64,000 nt of DNA, taken from Serilophus lunatus. Taxonomy: Eukaryota > Chordata > Aves > Passeriformes > Eurylaimidae. Location: the NCBI GenBank assembly GCA_013399895.1, contig VXBA01003818.1, forward strand, positions 225,293-289,292. The letters are read 5' to 3'. The notes under the pieces are model-generated. The model was not told the DNA's origin. It saw nothing but the letters and a program-made list of their open reading frames with translations, and ran no database searches. Both the position numbers and the translations under genes were made by a program. Each line of letters opens with the position of its first letter. The first letter of the stretch is position 1. Shown piece by piece: positions 47,907 to 60,605 of this stretch.

Positions 47907-49814
47907 CTGTTGAAGACAAAACAGAATTTCAAACAATTTTTTTTAAAATTTCAAGGATCTAATCAACCATCTGAAGAGTATAAAGGACAAAAAAAAATCC
48001 TGATGAAATGATGACCAGTTTGATAATCCAGTCACCAGTGTAACACAGTGACCAACGTTCTCCTCAGACATTTGGTTCGGTTCTTGGTTGGCCAGTCAGG
48101 TGGTGTTCTGAGAGCCAGTCCTTCCTGAGCTGGTTTTGCTACTATGATAATCTCTTCAATGAAGCACCAGAAGGCCTTTGGAAAAAGTTACTAAAGCAAT
48201 AGCTCTTCCACTTTCAACTTGTAAATCCCTTTCAAAAAGGATTAAACTTCACAACACAAAGTGGAAGTTCTATAGTCTGCAGTGATCAAACACTTAATAC
48301 AGAAAGCAAATTGTAGAACTTAAATATTCAGTGAAAAAATCCAAACGAACAGAACATTCTCTAAAAAATAGTATTCATGCTTACTAGCAAAGGTGAATAT
48401 AAAAAGGTAAAAACATCCAAGGGCTCTAAAGACCTATAAAACTACAGGACTTGAGGAGGTTCTGTAAAGCAGATGTCCTGATTAGTAACAGGGAAGCTGC
48501 AAACAGCTAACCCACAGGCTGACGTACCATTCTACAGACAAACACACCTAATGGAATAAAATTCCATATCAAGAGGAGCTATCTGTGCACAGTCCAGCAC
48601 ACTTGGAAACACAAAGCAGTTAACAGACAGCAAGCAGTACCATGAGTGAACATTTGTAAAAACCTACTTGCATAAGTCTGGATAAGAACCAGTTAAACTG
48701 GCCAAGGGAAGGTTAAAGGGAGTATGGCACCTCCATCTTTCATTCTCCTAAGCTTTGAAGTATGACGTGAATCCAAACATGCTCATCTCCAACAAAAACA
48801 CTGACCTACTGAGCTTTGTGATGAGTGAAGAGAATTTAAGAGACTCACTGAAGTACTACCAAACTCTTCATCTGTCTCATTGGTTCACCTAACATTCAGA
48901 TCACTCTTGATTATTTTACTTGGCCTACAGCCCGTGGTTGCCATTAGCTGATATAATTACAGCCATGGCCATGGAATATGGCTGAAGCCTCTGCATCAGA
49001 AACCACTATTTTATATAAAGAGTAATATAACTTTATTAAAGCAGATCAAACACGGACACACGAGGAAAAAAAATCAGCATGTGAAATTTAACTAAAGGAA
49101 ACCATCATGTGTATAACCAGAAATAGCTTTCAGTCAAGAATTAATACCACACACTGAAGACTTAAAATAGAGCCTATACTCTTATGGGTCAGGGGGAAGG
49201 CATGCTTTTTGTGGCAGATATGCTACAATTACAAAACAGAACATAGTATTAAAAGTTAGACTAGAAGCCCTTCTCCAAGCTTTGGTATTTTTACATTACA
49301 CAATAGATTAAAAAAAATAATTTCCATTATAAAGGCATATTAATTATATAAGAGTGGGCTTATGTTTCTCATTATTTGGAAGTAATTTTAGGCAACTTTA
49401 GGTGAAGTTGGCATAGATGTGGATGGTGACAGCAAGTAACTAGCCAAGATAAATTCTGTTGATATTTACATAGTATAGCTAGGACTACACAGACCTGTGA
49501 AGAACTAGGAACACTGAAGAGATTTAAAGCACAATGCCTGTGACATTTAACTAATGACTTCCACTGAAAACGTACCAAAAAGAAGCAATTCTCTGAGATT
49601 TTGTTGATGGGATTTGCAAAGCTAGCTTTGTAACTGCTGGAACCAGGCAGAGTTAATATTCTCTGCTCTCTGGTGCTCAGAGCAACATCAGAGATAACTC
49701 CTATAGCCACAGCATAACAGCAACGTCCAAAAATACCAACAGCTAGTTCACTTTTCATATCCCTCCATGTAGGGGCGGGGAACAAAAACATGCAACAGAA
49801 GGAAATGCAAGACA

Positions 49815-50035
49815 CAGGAACAGCTCAAACCAGAAGTCCATCTAGCATAGTATTAAGTAATAACCAATAGCAGTTAGCAAAATGAATGAACACAACAACG
49901 TGGTCATGGAAAATGTCCAGAGGTACCCTTCTGGAACACTCTCTAGGAATATAGCTGTTTATAGCTTAAGCATTTTGAGTCAGAAATGGGATCTGCACTT
50001 AAAACCTCTTCTTGGATTTATTTAGTAAGTGTATG
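49815..50035 (-). mobile_element. Possible very old CR1-like remnant
   Basis: On + the blocks ACCAGAAGTCCATCTAGCAT, CCAGAGGTACCC and GGATTTATTTAGTAAGT occur in the order seen in an old sauropsid CR1 3' region, whose remembered form includes AGGTCCATCTAGCCCAGTAT. Identity is low, and the assignment comes from pattern memory. Confidence 0.35.
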
Positions 50036-53000
50036 TATGGAGACATTTTAACATTTTACCCCAACATTTACTAAAACATTATGTTCAGAAACCCCAAACC
50101 ACTGCAAGTTTGCTCATATGCAGATGTCTCATTTCCCCGAGGTCTCCTGCATCTGTCAAGTGTAACCAACCTATTTAAACACTGGGTATACTGAAAAGAA
50201 CCCAGACAGACAAGAATTATTTCACCCAACAACAAATTCTGTTATCTTACGAAAAAACTGTATGTGTGGATATTGCCAACATTTGTTTAAATCTGTTTTT
50301 CATAATTTAAGCAACAATCTTACCACGCAAATATACCATATTGTAAGAATTTGCAACCTTTAAAAAACTTCTTTTTCTCCCCCCACAACTTGATACTAGG
50401 AGTTTATCTTTGAATTCTAATCACTAAGGCTGCCAAAATCCACTATGAATTTCAACTTTTTGAGGCAAAGGTTGTCTGCTGTGGGTGTAAGCCTGCTGCC
50501 CACAATGTTAGCAGTAGAAGTCTCAGGCAAATTCCCACTCACTGAAGAACTGCTGCACTGGCATTACCAGATGATAAACCATCTGTAATTGAACATTCTT
50601 CAAGTTGTGCAGAAATAAAACCTCATCCCGTGCTCGTGTAAGCCACACCTCAGCTCGAAACACCACTCAAATCCTGAGTTAATAAACTGAAACAAAATCA
50701 GAGAAATCATGACCAATTTAAATATTAATAAAAAGCTGAAATATGAAACCTTCACGTGAGGGCAGTGGGGCCAGAAAGGCACTAAAAGGCACCAAAGTCT
50801 CAGGCACATACACCAAACCAAGTGGTTCAGTACTAGTGGAAGCAGCACCATGCAGCGAGCATTGCACAATTAGCAAGCTCAGCAGGTCTATTCCATTCTT
50901 CAATAGCATGATAACTGGCAAATACCTTGTTTTCACATAACCACCTCAGGATAACTAAAATATTGTTTATCAAATGATAGAGCCATTTCAATTATACCTA
51001 GCTTCTGCTGAACTATTCCTCCTTTCCCTGTCTCCAGAACCCATATCACATTTTATTTTTGTCCTCCAAAACATCTTTGTCTCTGTTTACACAAGTAAAA
51101 CCAAAACCTACCTGGAGAAATTTGTGCTGCTACATAATCAGAAACTGGAACCAGCTAGCTACACATGAAATACTTTGTCTACTAACAAAATTTATCAAAC
51201 TGAAATTTTATCAGGCACCAGTTTTAGAAGAACTACCTTAAAACTTAATAACCCTTCCCTAATGAGTTTGGGTGTCACTTTAAAAACTGAGAACTGTTTA
51301 AGTGTTCTGTATTACAGTCAAAGTATCAGTCATCTTCTCAGTCATTCTTTTTATTTCTACCATGGCTGAAACTCCAAAGTAAGTTCCAGATACCTTCTGA
51401 AAACCTAAGAGCAGGCCAGCTTTGTGTCTTCTCTTCACAGATTGACTGCTTTCACTTTTGCCTTTGCTTTCAGTGCTTGGTTAGCAGGAGACACACGGCA
51501 TTAGAGATGCTTCCCTTCAGAATTCAGCCACTGCCCTTGAGCTTAAACTTCATGGTGTGTAGTGAATAAACCACCATCTACAACTGGTTCTGGTGGTGCC
51601 AGTGGAACAAGAGGGTGGTGCCCAGCACAGTTCCTCAGGGGCAGCTGTGCACGTCATACAAACCTAAGCTCTCATTGCTTCATGGACTGGGATCGCTCTC
51701 AGAAATGTCAGCAGATCTCAATGCTTACTTATCAAGGATAAAAATGCTTGCATGAGCTTTTACTTTTACTGTTCCTGTTCTGAGAGGAGAGAATATCAAT
51801 TTCTAGAGGCAGCAGTTTGGCCTGTACCACACACCTCATATACTCTGTAAACATCTATGGATATAAATTCAGACTTAGGCCACCTTTGCTGCACCCATGA
51901 GCCTCTGGGTGACAGGGGAGACTTAATTCTGTACTTTTATAGCATTAAAATGTGATTGTACAGTCCAACTCAATGCTGTATCTTTCTGTCAATTCTTCTG
52001 GTAGAGAAAAGAATGAAAGCTGGCATATCAGATATCAGGTTTAAAAAATATTAAGATAAAAATTGTGGAGTTAAACTCAGAATTAAGAAAAGGGTAAGTA
52101 CAAATAATTAGCCAAAAGAAGTTGGGAAAATTAAGAGTTCAAAACTAATTTAAAAAACACCCCAAAAACTAATTTAAAAAGCATTTCCTAAGCCATCTGC
52201 TCTTTATTCCTTCATGCCCAGAACTAATTTACATATATTGCTGCTGACTAAATGGAAGTACATAGTAGCGTAGAGTTGAAAAAGGGCAGTGCCAAGCAAG
52301 GGGAATTCTAGCTGGCCAATAAAAGGGCATTAGTTTCTCCACATGGAGTTCAGCTCTATGTTGAAAGTGAAGCAGGCAAAGTCAGAATTGAATCCTGTTC
52401 AAACAAAAGTATTTTTAGACACAAAATGCATGCACACACATGCATGGCCTTTCTAGTTAAATATTTATGGAGTCTTGGGTGTCCTACTAAAATCAAGTAA
52501 TTGCCAGCTAAGAAAAAAGCCAAAACAAAGTGTTACTCAACTACTGGTTTTTCTTCATCTAAGCCATACTACACAAATCTCAGCTTTTCTTCAAGTGAAG
52601 TTTATTTGGCCATAGGAAATGTTTTTTAATAATTTTATTTTCCATGTAGCACTCCTCCTGAATTTTGGATATAGAAAGGCAAAGACTTTAAAGAAATTGA
52701 AAATATTTATAAAAAAGGGAATTGTTTGAAGTACTTTGAGTTACTGTGACAAACAGCATGATATTTAGTAAAAAGTAAATTCCTTATATATTCATGTTCC
52801 TTAAGACTACATCTTGTTTTTTATAAAATGCCACCAGAAAAGCTCTTGGAATAATGTGAAATAATAGTACAAGCAGGTGAATCAAAAGGCAATACAACAT
52901 TGTATTTTACAGACATAATTTCTGTAGGTTATAAAAATGCTTTAATAAAGAGAAGTCAGCTTCAGTCTTTAAGAACCTATGGCTCTCAAATGTGATGTGG

Positions 53001-53434
53001 CAGATGGGCAAAAACCAGTAGGACACAAATTGGGGAAATAAGAAATAGTAATGGAGTTATATTACTCTTTTTAGAAGCGCCTGAAAATCTTTGTGATACA
53101 ATTTAAAAGATCCTTTAAACAAGTTTAATAGCATATAAGCATCAAAAAGAGAAAATGAGGATTCTGATGTAAATGAATGAAGGCATTAAATGAATTATAT
53201 TCCTACTGATTTTTATTTAATGACATATTAGCAATGAAATTGGTCACTAAAGCTCTTTTCTGTGTACTGTCACATCTAGAGACCTCCACTGGTCAGAGAA
53301 TTTAGGCAAAATTTGATACAGTTCTATATATTCCTGGAAATTACTTTGGAGGCTTAAGCAGGAGAAGGAGATGCAAAGGAAGCTGTCAAATACTGGGCAT
53401 GATATAAGTAATACTCACTTTTATAGGAAGCGTG

Positions 53435-53555
53435 AATGAGGCAGAGACATTAAGTGACTCACACAATTTCAGAGGCTTACACAGTGAGTCAGTGACAGAG
53501 TCAAGAATAGAATCCAAGATCCCCACTCCTTAAAATCCACTTTCTGTGACAGCCT
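53435..53555 (-). mobile_element. MIR-like SINE remnant
   Basis: On + it reads as the complement of MIR: GAGGCAGAGACATTAAGTGA, then CACACAATTTCAGAGGC, CACAGTGAGTCAGTGACAGA and AATAGAATCCAAGATCCCCA. The order and spacing agree with the central to 5' part of MIR, including the damaged B-box. It is oriented opposite to the copy at 20228. Confidence 0.7.
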
Positions 53556-55813
53556 CTCTTTCACAAACTGCTCAGCCTACCATGTAGAAACGTAGCTCCC
53601 AGGAGATTAATCAAAATAGAACTGATAAATTTAATCCAATTAAAAAAATTAATTTCCCAATACTTTTTCAGTTCACTCTACTATAGTCTGTTTTCTCTTA
53701 ACCAGTTTCCATTATTGAACACAGCTAAAACAAACCATAACTTTTTGGCATCTAACCAATTCTTCAAATATCATCAGTAGAATTATGAAAAATAGGCTGA
53801 AGATTTTGCTTTACAAACTATTACCCTCTTCTGATAAACAGCACATGGGCACTACTTTCAGATGGCAGAGGAAGTACTTAAATTGTACCTGCTCTTCATT
53901 TAGCTCAGTAACTTATCTGGGATTCTTTCAATGACTGAACTATGTTTAGTAGAATTACTTTTGAAGATGTATTTAACAAAGAGGTCTTTTGTCAATGAAC
54001 TGAGCCCAAAGGGCCCAGATATTGTTCTTCAATTAATTCAAAACATCCTGAAATTAATGAGTGGCAAACTCACTGGATTTTAGGGAACAGTGAAGAAGTG
54101 GCAGCAACAAGAAACACTTGGTGCCAAGATTTCAGGGGAAAAAAAAGACAATATTTATTGTTTCTTCCATTGCTAGGTTACTGAGCAATGAAATTAGTTC
54201 AGATTTTTACTTTTTCATTCAGTAACTTCAATAGGAAGAAATCAAGGAATGCTTAAGCAGACCACCAGTATTCTCCTAATGAAAATCAGCTCTCATAGCT
54301 CAGTTTGGCAGAGACCAGAGAAAACTAACAGCTTCCAAGTCACGACATGCAATTAATTTTTAAGCCAGAAAAACAGGGCAGAGTGTGCTCTACTTCAGAA
54401 AGTGAAATTACTATGAATAAAATTCTCCTAGCTGTCAGCATAAGAGATCAGACAGCCCAACAGAACCCACAGGTCATCCTTCTACCAGCTTTATTTATGA
54501 CCAGCAGAGTTTGCCAACATAAATGGAGTGATTTACATGCAGCATCAAATTGCTTCAATGCAAGGAAAAATAATTTACTTATATTGTCATCCCTTTTTTT
54601 TGGGTCAGACTGGAAAAATTTCCAGGAAACAAAACAACTGTGAATGACGTGTTTTTCCTGAACCCTCCCTTACATTTGGGAGACAGAAAGGGAAAGAACA
54701 ACATTTATACTTCCTGCATATTACATTGCTAAGTGCCAGTCACAGGGTAAAAAAAGAAATGCACACTCGAGTAGCACAGAAATACATCCCTGAAGTTCTC
54801 AGCTGATTTTATATGCACAGTGCAGCAGGTAACAAAAACAGTATTCCAGGTGGGAGAAATAAAATACTGATCAAGAATGTACATAAATTAAGTGTATAGA
54901 AAAACTCATCAGAAGAGGCAACCCCCATTCATTGACTATATAAAGTAATTAAGTCTCTTTTAGGCAGCTAGAGGTTCCTAGAAGAAGCTGTCTACATGTC
55001 TTCTTTATTTAATGGTTTCAATTACACTCTTAAGAGTACTTTTGTGTGTGCACATGTGTACTGTGCAATTCATACCCACAATTAAAAGTCAAACCATACT
55101 GGACTGCTGATAAGGTTCTGGGACCTTGTTTTTCCACAAACAAGTTCACCAGCTGGTTAAATCAACAGAAGAGGCCTTTACAAGCCATTTCTAAGAGTAC
55201 TTAAAATTTCCAGACAAATCATTAATTTAACCTTGATTTCTCACTCTGGCTACATGGTACAGATCAGGTTTAGAGCACACATGGAAGGATTAAGGTGGTC
55301 TGAGATGCTGCTCAGGGACTCTGCAGTCACTGAGAGACCCAGTTAAGACACAGAGTAATGTGCACCTGCCCAGTGACCATTGGCTGAAACTCCTGGAGGT
55401 TTAACTCCTGCTGGTTGTCAGCCTTTGGTACCAGATGAAAACCATTAAACTCCTCATTGATTCACCATTACAAAAGTTCTTGTAAGAAAAGAAAGCTCAT
55501 ATGCACAAAGCAGAGAAATATTCCATTACACTTCGGATTCTTCCAAATAAATCCAGCTCACCATTATGCCACAATGGTGTTACACTACTGTGTGGACATG
55601 CCTGAAATTAATTTCTCTTTCTTACTGCCTTAATGTATCAAGGAAACAACAAAATCTTGTAGAGAGGTCCTTAAAGTTTAAGAGAATTCTGTGTACATGC
55701 TGTTATGGACTTTAGGTGGAAGAGGGTGGTCATAAAAGTCATAGCTCCTACAACTCGCTCCCATTAAGAAGTTCAGTGAGAACTAAAGATCCAAAAACCA
55801 GTATTGTAGGTTC

Positions 55814-55844
55814 CTTATTCTTAAGACTCTTATTCTTAAGAGTC
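55814..55844. repeat. 15-bp direct repeat with an embedded hairpin
   Basis: CTTATTCTTAAGA occurs twice with a 15-base period. The second copy is part of an inverted repeat (GACTCTTA, loop TTCT, TAAGAGTC, at 55825-55844). It is a small local feature of the AMMECR1 intron. Confidence 0.75.
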
Positions 55845-57640
55845 AAGTTTCTATGGCTTTAACTTCCTTACTGTTTCCAGAAACCAGAAATCTTAAACTG
55901 TATTGCTTTTGTGCTTCTAAAGGACTTTTCTCCTTTAATTTGAAGAAAAGGACCAAATAAGGTAAAGACTCAGCATTTTTCTCATAGTTTTCATCCTGCA
56001 GGGTATGGGGAATAATTTTGCATTACTGCACACTAGAAAAGAGACTAAAATCTGAAACGAACCTAACTTTGAGATGTAGCAGAGCTTCAGTAACAGTTCA
56101 GAGGAACGCCCTCACACAGGTGTGCTAAATCCAGGCTTCCCATCCCACAGGGCAGTCAGTGAGAGGCAGAGCTCAGAGCAAACCACAGCCCAAAGCCTGT
56201 GGTTACTCTTCATTTGCCTGGGTGTAGGAAGGGAACTGCAACTGCTTGTTTCACACACTCCATGCTGCTAGAACTGAACCAAGGCAGTTCAGAATATCCA
56301 AGCACCACAGTTGTCTACAGTGTGAACTGCTCTGCAAGGACCCTGAACAGTATTTTCTGATTAATAGGGAACATTAGTTCAGTAGCTGTATGCAGGAGTT
56401 TCTTCTCAGCTGGCAGCTTCTTTTCTGCCTGTTCCTGTATTGTCCCTCACCCCTCCCTGCATCCATCATCATTCGGGGAGAAATGAGGACAGTGGAATTC
56501 AAAAAGGTGTGACAATTTGTGTCAAACATTCAGGAAGCTGAAAGGTGCCAATTGCCATGGAAATGTCCTGGTTTGCTACATAAAAACCAAATCCACAGCA
56601 CCTAAAACAATGTCCCAATATAATGCAGTCAGCTTGTCACAGTGATTCCAGGTGCTTATTTAAAAACCGAGTAACAAAACCAACGAGGGTTTGGCTTGTA
56701 GGTTTTTGTTTGGTGAACACACATGATAACAGACTGAAAACACTAACTGAGCTCCAACTGGACTAAATTATAATGTCACTAAAAGGCTCTCCAGCAGATG
56801 GCAAAGTTTAGATAATTAAAAAAAATGAACTGCTCAATTACATTTAGAACTATAAGCTTGAGCAACATTAACCACCCAAATCCCTAGGAGCATAAAAACA
56901 GTCTCTGGAATTCTTTACATCTCCAGTCTGTCTCTCAATACTGACCTAAGATCACCATTTTACTCCAAAAAACATACTGAAGCCAAGACAAAAATCTTTA
57001 AGGCCACTATTGCTGAATTCAACTCTCTTTGAAGAAGAGTGAAGAATCGTGAAATAATTCACAAAATATTGCTCCCTCTCAAATGTTACATTCAAGTAAT
57101 AATTTTGAAAAAGAACAGATTAACATCAAGTATTTTTAATTTATTGTGAACTTTAAAAAGCCTCATCTTAAGCACATATGGAAAAATGTTTCTAAACATC
57201 ACAATTTACTTAAACATAAATGACTATAATTTAAACATTTACATCTGCAGTTTCCTGCAGCTTGTAAAAAGGTTTTTTTTAATTATGCTGTTGAAACTTT
57301 TAGAAAAAGAGTACTTCATTTTCTCAACATTTCTTTTGTTGCCATAAATCCTATAAACTCTATTTTTACATAGAAATATGATGTAGTTGAATTTTTATTA
57401 GTTGTCAATGGTTCACTTTGAAAACAATTAAGTAAATTGCTGAGGATGGAATGTTACAATTAAGCTCAGTTTCAGTACTGTTTGCCACAAACACAAAGTG
57501 TTTTTTGATCAGGATTTTGAAACCACAGCAATGGACAAATTAAATATGTATAATCAGGTTAAGTATAAGGAAAGTGAAAAACATGGTAGATTATGCAGTA
57601 ACTCAATCAAGAAGGAAAAAAAAATAAAAAAAATATCAAG

Positions 57641-57740
57641 ATTCATGGGATGGGTTTGGTTGGAAGGGACCCTAAAGGTCATCTAATTCCACACCCGTGC
57701 CATGGGCAGTGACACCTCCCACCAGACCAGGTCGATCAAC
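57641..57740 (-). mobile_element. CR1 3'-end fragment
   Basis: On + it contains GGTTTGGTTGGAAGGGACCC, CATCTAATTCCACACCCGTG and CCATGGGCAGTGACACCTCC, the complement of the last roughly 100 bases of an avian CR1. The 5' side is truncated. Confidence 0.88.
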
Positions 57741-57959
57741 TGTATTCACTTGAGGTGTTGCAGTAAATGTTTCATGGGAAAAGATTAAGACAAGAAAATA
57801 TGCTGAAATATGGAGGTACTGGTGAATATAGGCTGAGACATTAAATGAAAAGTGACAGAACCCAGCCTTAAAATGCTTCAACCAGAACAAAAACTGAGAA
57901 TAGCTCAAGGTCCACTGCCTTAGAGACCAGAATATGACCACTCAAAATACAGGACACAG

Positions 57960-58330
57960 AATAATATCCTGGCTTGTTTCCCAAGATATGTGTTTCCTCA
58001 ATATCACAACTCAGCTTGGATTATGTTTAAACCAACTGGTTTCCAGCTAAGTGCAATCTCTCCCACATCCTGCGAGTACGTCCACAGCGATGCAGATCTG
58101 AGTGCTGTCAGTGTAAAGGTTGGTGTATGAGCTCATGGCATCCTACTAACTCAGTGTTTTTATAAATACAGTAAAAAAGACAGGCACAAGATGAATCCCT
58201 TGTGGCACATCACATGTAACAAGACCTCAGGGAAAGAAATGGTCCCTCCTTATTTCATGAGAATTTTGGTTTCTAGGCACTTGTTCCTATCAGAAGCCTT
58301 CCTAGAATGCAGCCATCAGAACTGCTGCAT
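57960..58330 (-). mobile_element. Ancient non-LTR LINE reverse-transcriptase remnant (L2/CR1 clade)
   Basis: On the - strand a single frame carries VTCDVPQG (VPQG at 58208-58197), hydrophobic residues, two stop codons, then LYTDSTQICIAV at about 58118-58080. The VPQG-to-Y spacing of 31 residues is close to that of L2/CR1-type reverse transcriptases, where the second motif is the catalytic YADD. Here the catalytic motif reads Y-T-D-S and is dead. The outer limits are approximate. Confidence 0.65.
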
Positions 58331-60545
58331 CAACAAAATCGAATCCTTATTTAAGGCAACAAACAAGGCTTCTCAAGACTCTTTTCTGTTCATTTTGTAC
58401 GTGTGCAGGTTTTTACTTCATACACGAATCTCATTAACACGTTAAGCTATGATTATCTCTTCAAATCCCCAGTTAAAAATTACAGTATGTTTTAGATACA
58501 TAGATGCATTCTATCCAGCTGGAACCTCTGCTCCCTGCATTTCCTTCCCTTTATCTTCCACACACAAAGTTGTCTATAAGACACCTTCTTGTTCTCATTT
58601 TAGCAACTCTGCCACTTCTCTCTCATGAGAGGAGGTCATCATTTCATCCCTTTATTTCTTCCAGGTTTCTGTCACAATTCTGTCTACTCAGGGTGGCACA
58701 CTCAGTGCCACCTACAACCTACTCAGCTTACACAAGTGCCTGGATGGGGCATTCACAAGTCACTCTATCTAAGGTCAAGATGCCCAAGCAACAGAACCTT
58801 TGCAAACTCAGCTAAACAGCACATTCAGTTCCAAGTCTGCCAGCTGTCACTCTGTATGTGTTTTATGCTCTAAACCAGGTTTTGAGTAGCAAATAAAAAC
58901 AGCTGAAGTGGAATGAAAAGGAAGTTCTGAAACGAAGAAAAGTAAAAAGTCCAGGTTAGGCTACATCTGTCTATAGCCTCAAAATCCATAACTTAAGTAT
59001 TCAAGGAATACATTTAACTCAACAGTATTATATACATTTAAAAATATCAGCTCACTAATCAAAATTTTGCATCATATCTTCTTAAAGAAACTATAGGCCA
59101 AATTTTCTGCCTTTGAAGGTAGTAGGAGTAAAGCCTAAACCAGAAGGACAGTCCTGGTGTCAACTCAGCTTTTAACTACCATGAACATCTTGCATTGCTA
59201 CATATGTTTAACCCAGGGAATTATACCAAGAGCAACTGAAGCCCCATTTTTCAGTGTTAAGTGAGGATACAACGTGGAGAAACGCAAAAAATTGGTTTAT
59301 TGTAATTATACCCATTAGAGACATTCAACACATTTATCTAGAGTGGTTAATATTTAAACAGAAATAGATTTCATCACCTTTTCTAAAAAGCAACTCAGAA
59401 ATGTTTCACCTCCTGAATGTCAGGAATGCTTTAGTCAAACAGAGTTTTGTGAAATCATATGTAACAGCTCTTGGAAATCTGTATTTTTGAGGGGGGGGAA
59501 AAAAAAAATCATGCATTACAGATTTCCACAAACCTGAAGAGGGTTTTCTGAGCAATAAAGCAGAAAGTCACCCTTTCAGTAATTGAAAAAGCAGAGCACA
59601 CAAAGAGGGGTGGCTCTGGCAAATGAGGCTGCATGTGGTGCAGAGACCTCCACAGACAAAGCACAGCTGCTGCTCTTTGCAATGAGGGATTAGCAGTCTA
59701 GGTCAAAGGAAAAAAGCCTCTCTGTAGCTAAGTGAGCAAACTGCAGAATGCATCCTCAGCACAGATGAGAAAGGGCCAGCTAACCAGCTTGCAAATTGTG
59801 TAGAAGCTTCTGGGAACAGAAACAAAAGCATCAATTTCTTGACAGAGCATGTAAAGTATTTCTGGTGAAAAGCAGTGATGCCTTGCTGGAGAACTGAGGT
59901 TGCAACGACCTCTCAGTTCCTTTAAAATTACACTTCCCTTTTCCCTCCTTTGTGTTCACATACATAACAAGCATCTTTTCTTCATGGCAAAACCAATGCT
60001 ACTTGTGGAGCTTTAACAAACTAGAAGTAACTGGCCTAGAGATAAAAGAAGCAACTCTTAACTAGAATTCCTAGGAAGGGGAGCTGTTAAACACATATAT
60101 ATGCACATAGAACTTTTTTGTTACATAGACAATCATATCTCAACTTTGAGTCACAAATTGAGTCACATCGTATTTTGCCTTTACATTGACACTTCTATTA
60201 AATTGGATATAAGCCAACATTTGAAGAAAAATCATGACAACCTTTTTATTACATACTACACGTAATTTTATTCTTAATCATTCACTATAGCAACACTAAA
60301 GTGAACAGTCTTTTAAACTAAGAAATACTGTTTGAATTTATCAGTGTGAATGTATTTCTAATATAGCTTTTATTTATCAATAAAGCACTGAAAACATTAG
60401 ATACCAGCCTAATTGTGAGTGAAGTGGAAGCTTGGGACCAATTTCAGTTTGTGGTACTATAGAAGTATAAGTCATCAAAATTACTTGAACTAGAAGTACC
60501 AGAAAGCTGTACTGTTCAAAAAACTAAGAGCTTTTCTTTTCCCCA

Positions 60546-60605
60546 ATCACAGTATTAACAAGGTTGGAAGAGACCCTTGAGATCATCAAGTCCAACCCAA
60601 ACCAA
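60546..60605 (-). mobile_element. Short CR1 3'-terminal fragment
   Basis: On + it reads AAGGTTGGAAGAGACCCTTG followed by AGATCATCAAGTCCAACCC, the complement of a CR1 3' UTR end. Only about 60 bases remain. Confidence 0.75.

Noticed and set aside
49372..49815. Open frame of 147 codons on the - strand
   Set aside because: Intronic, with Cys/Ser-rich low-information sequence, no family match and no splice context. Its 5' end borders a possible old repeat.
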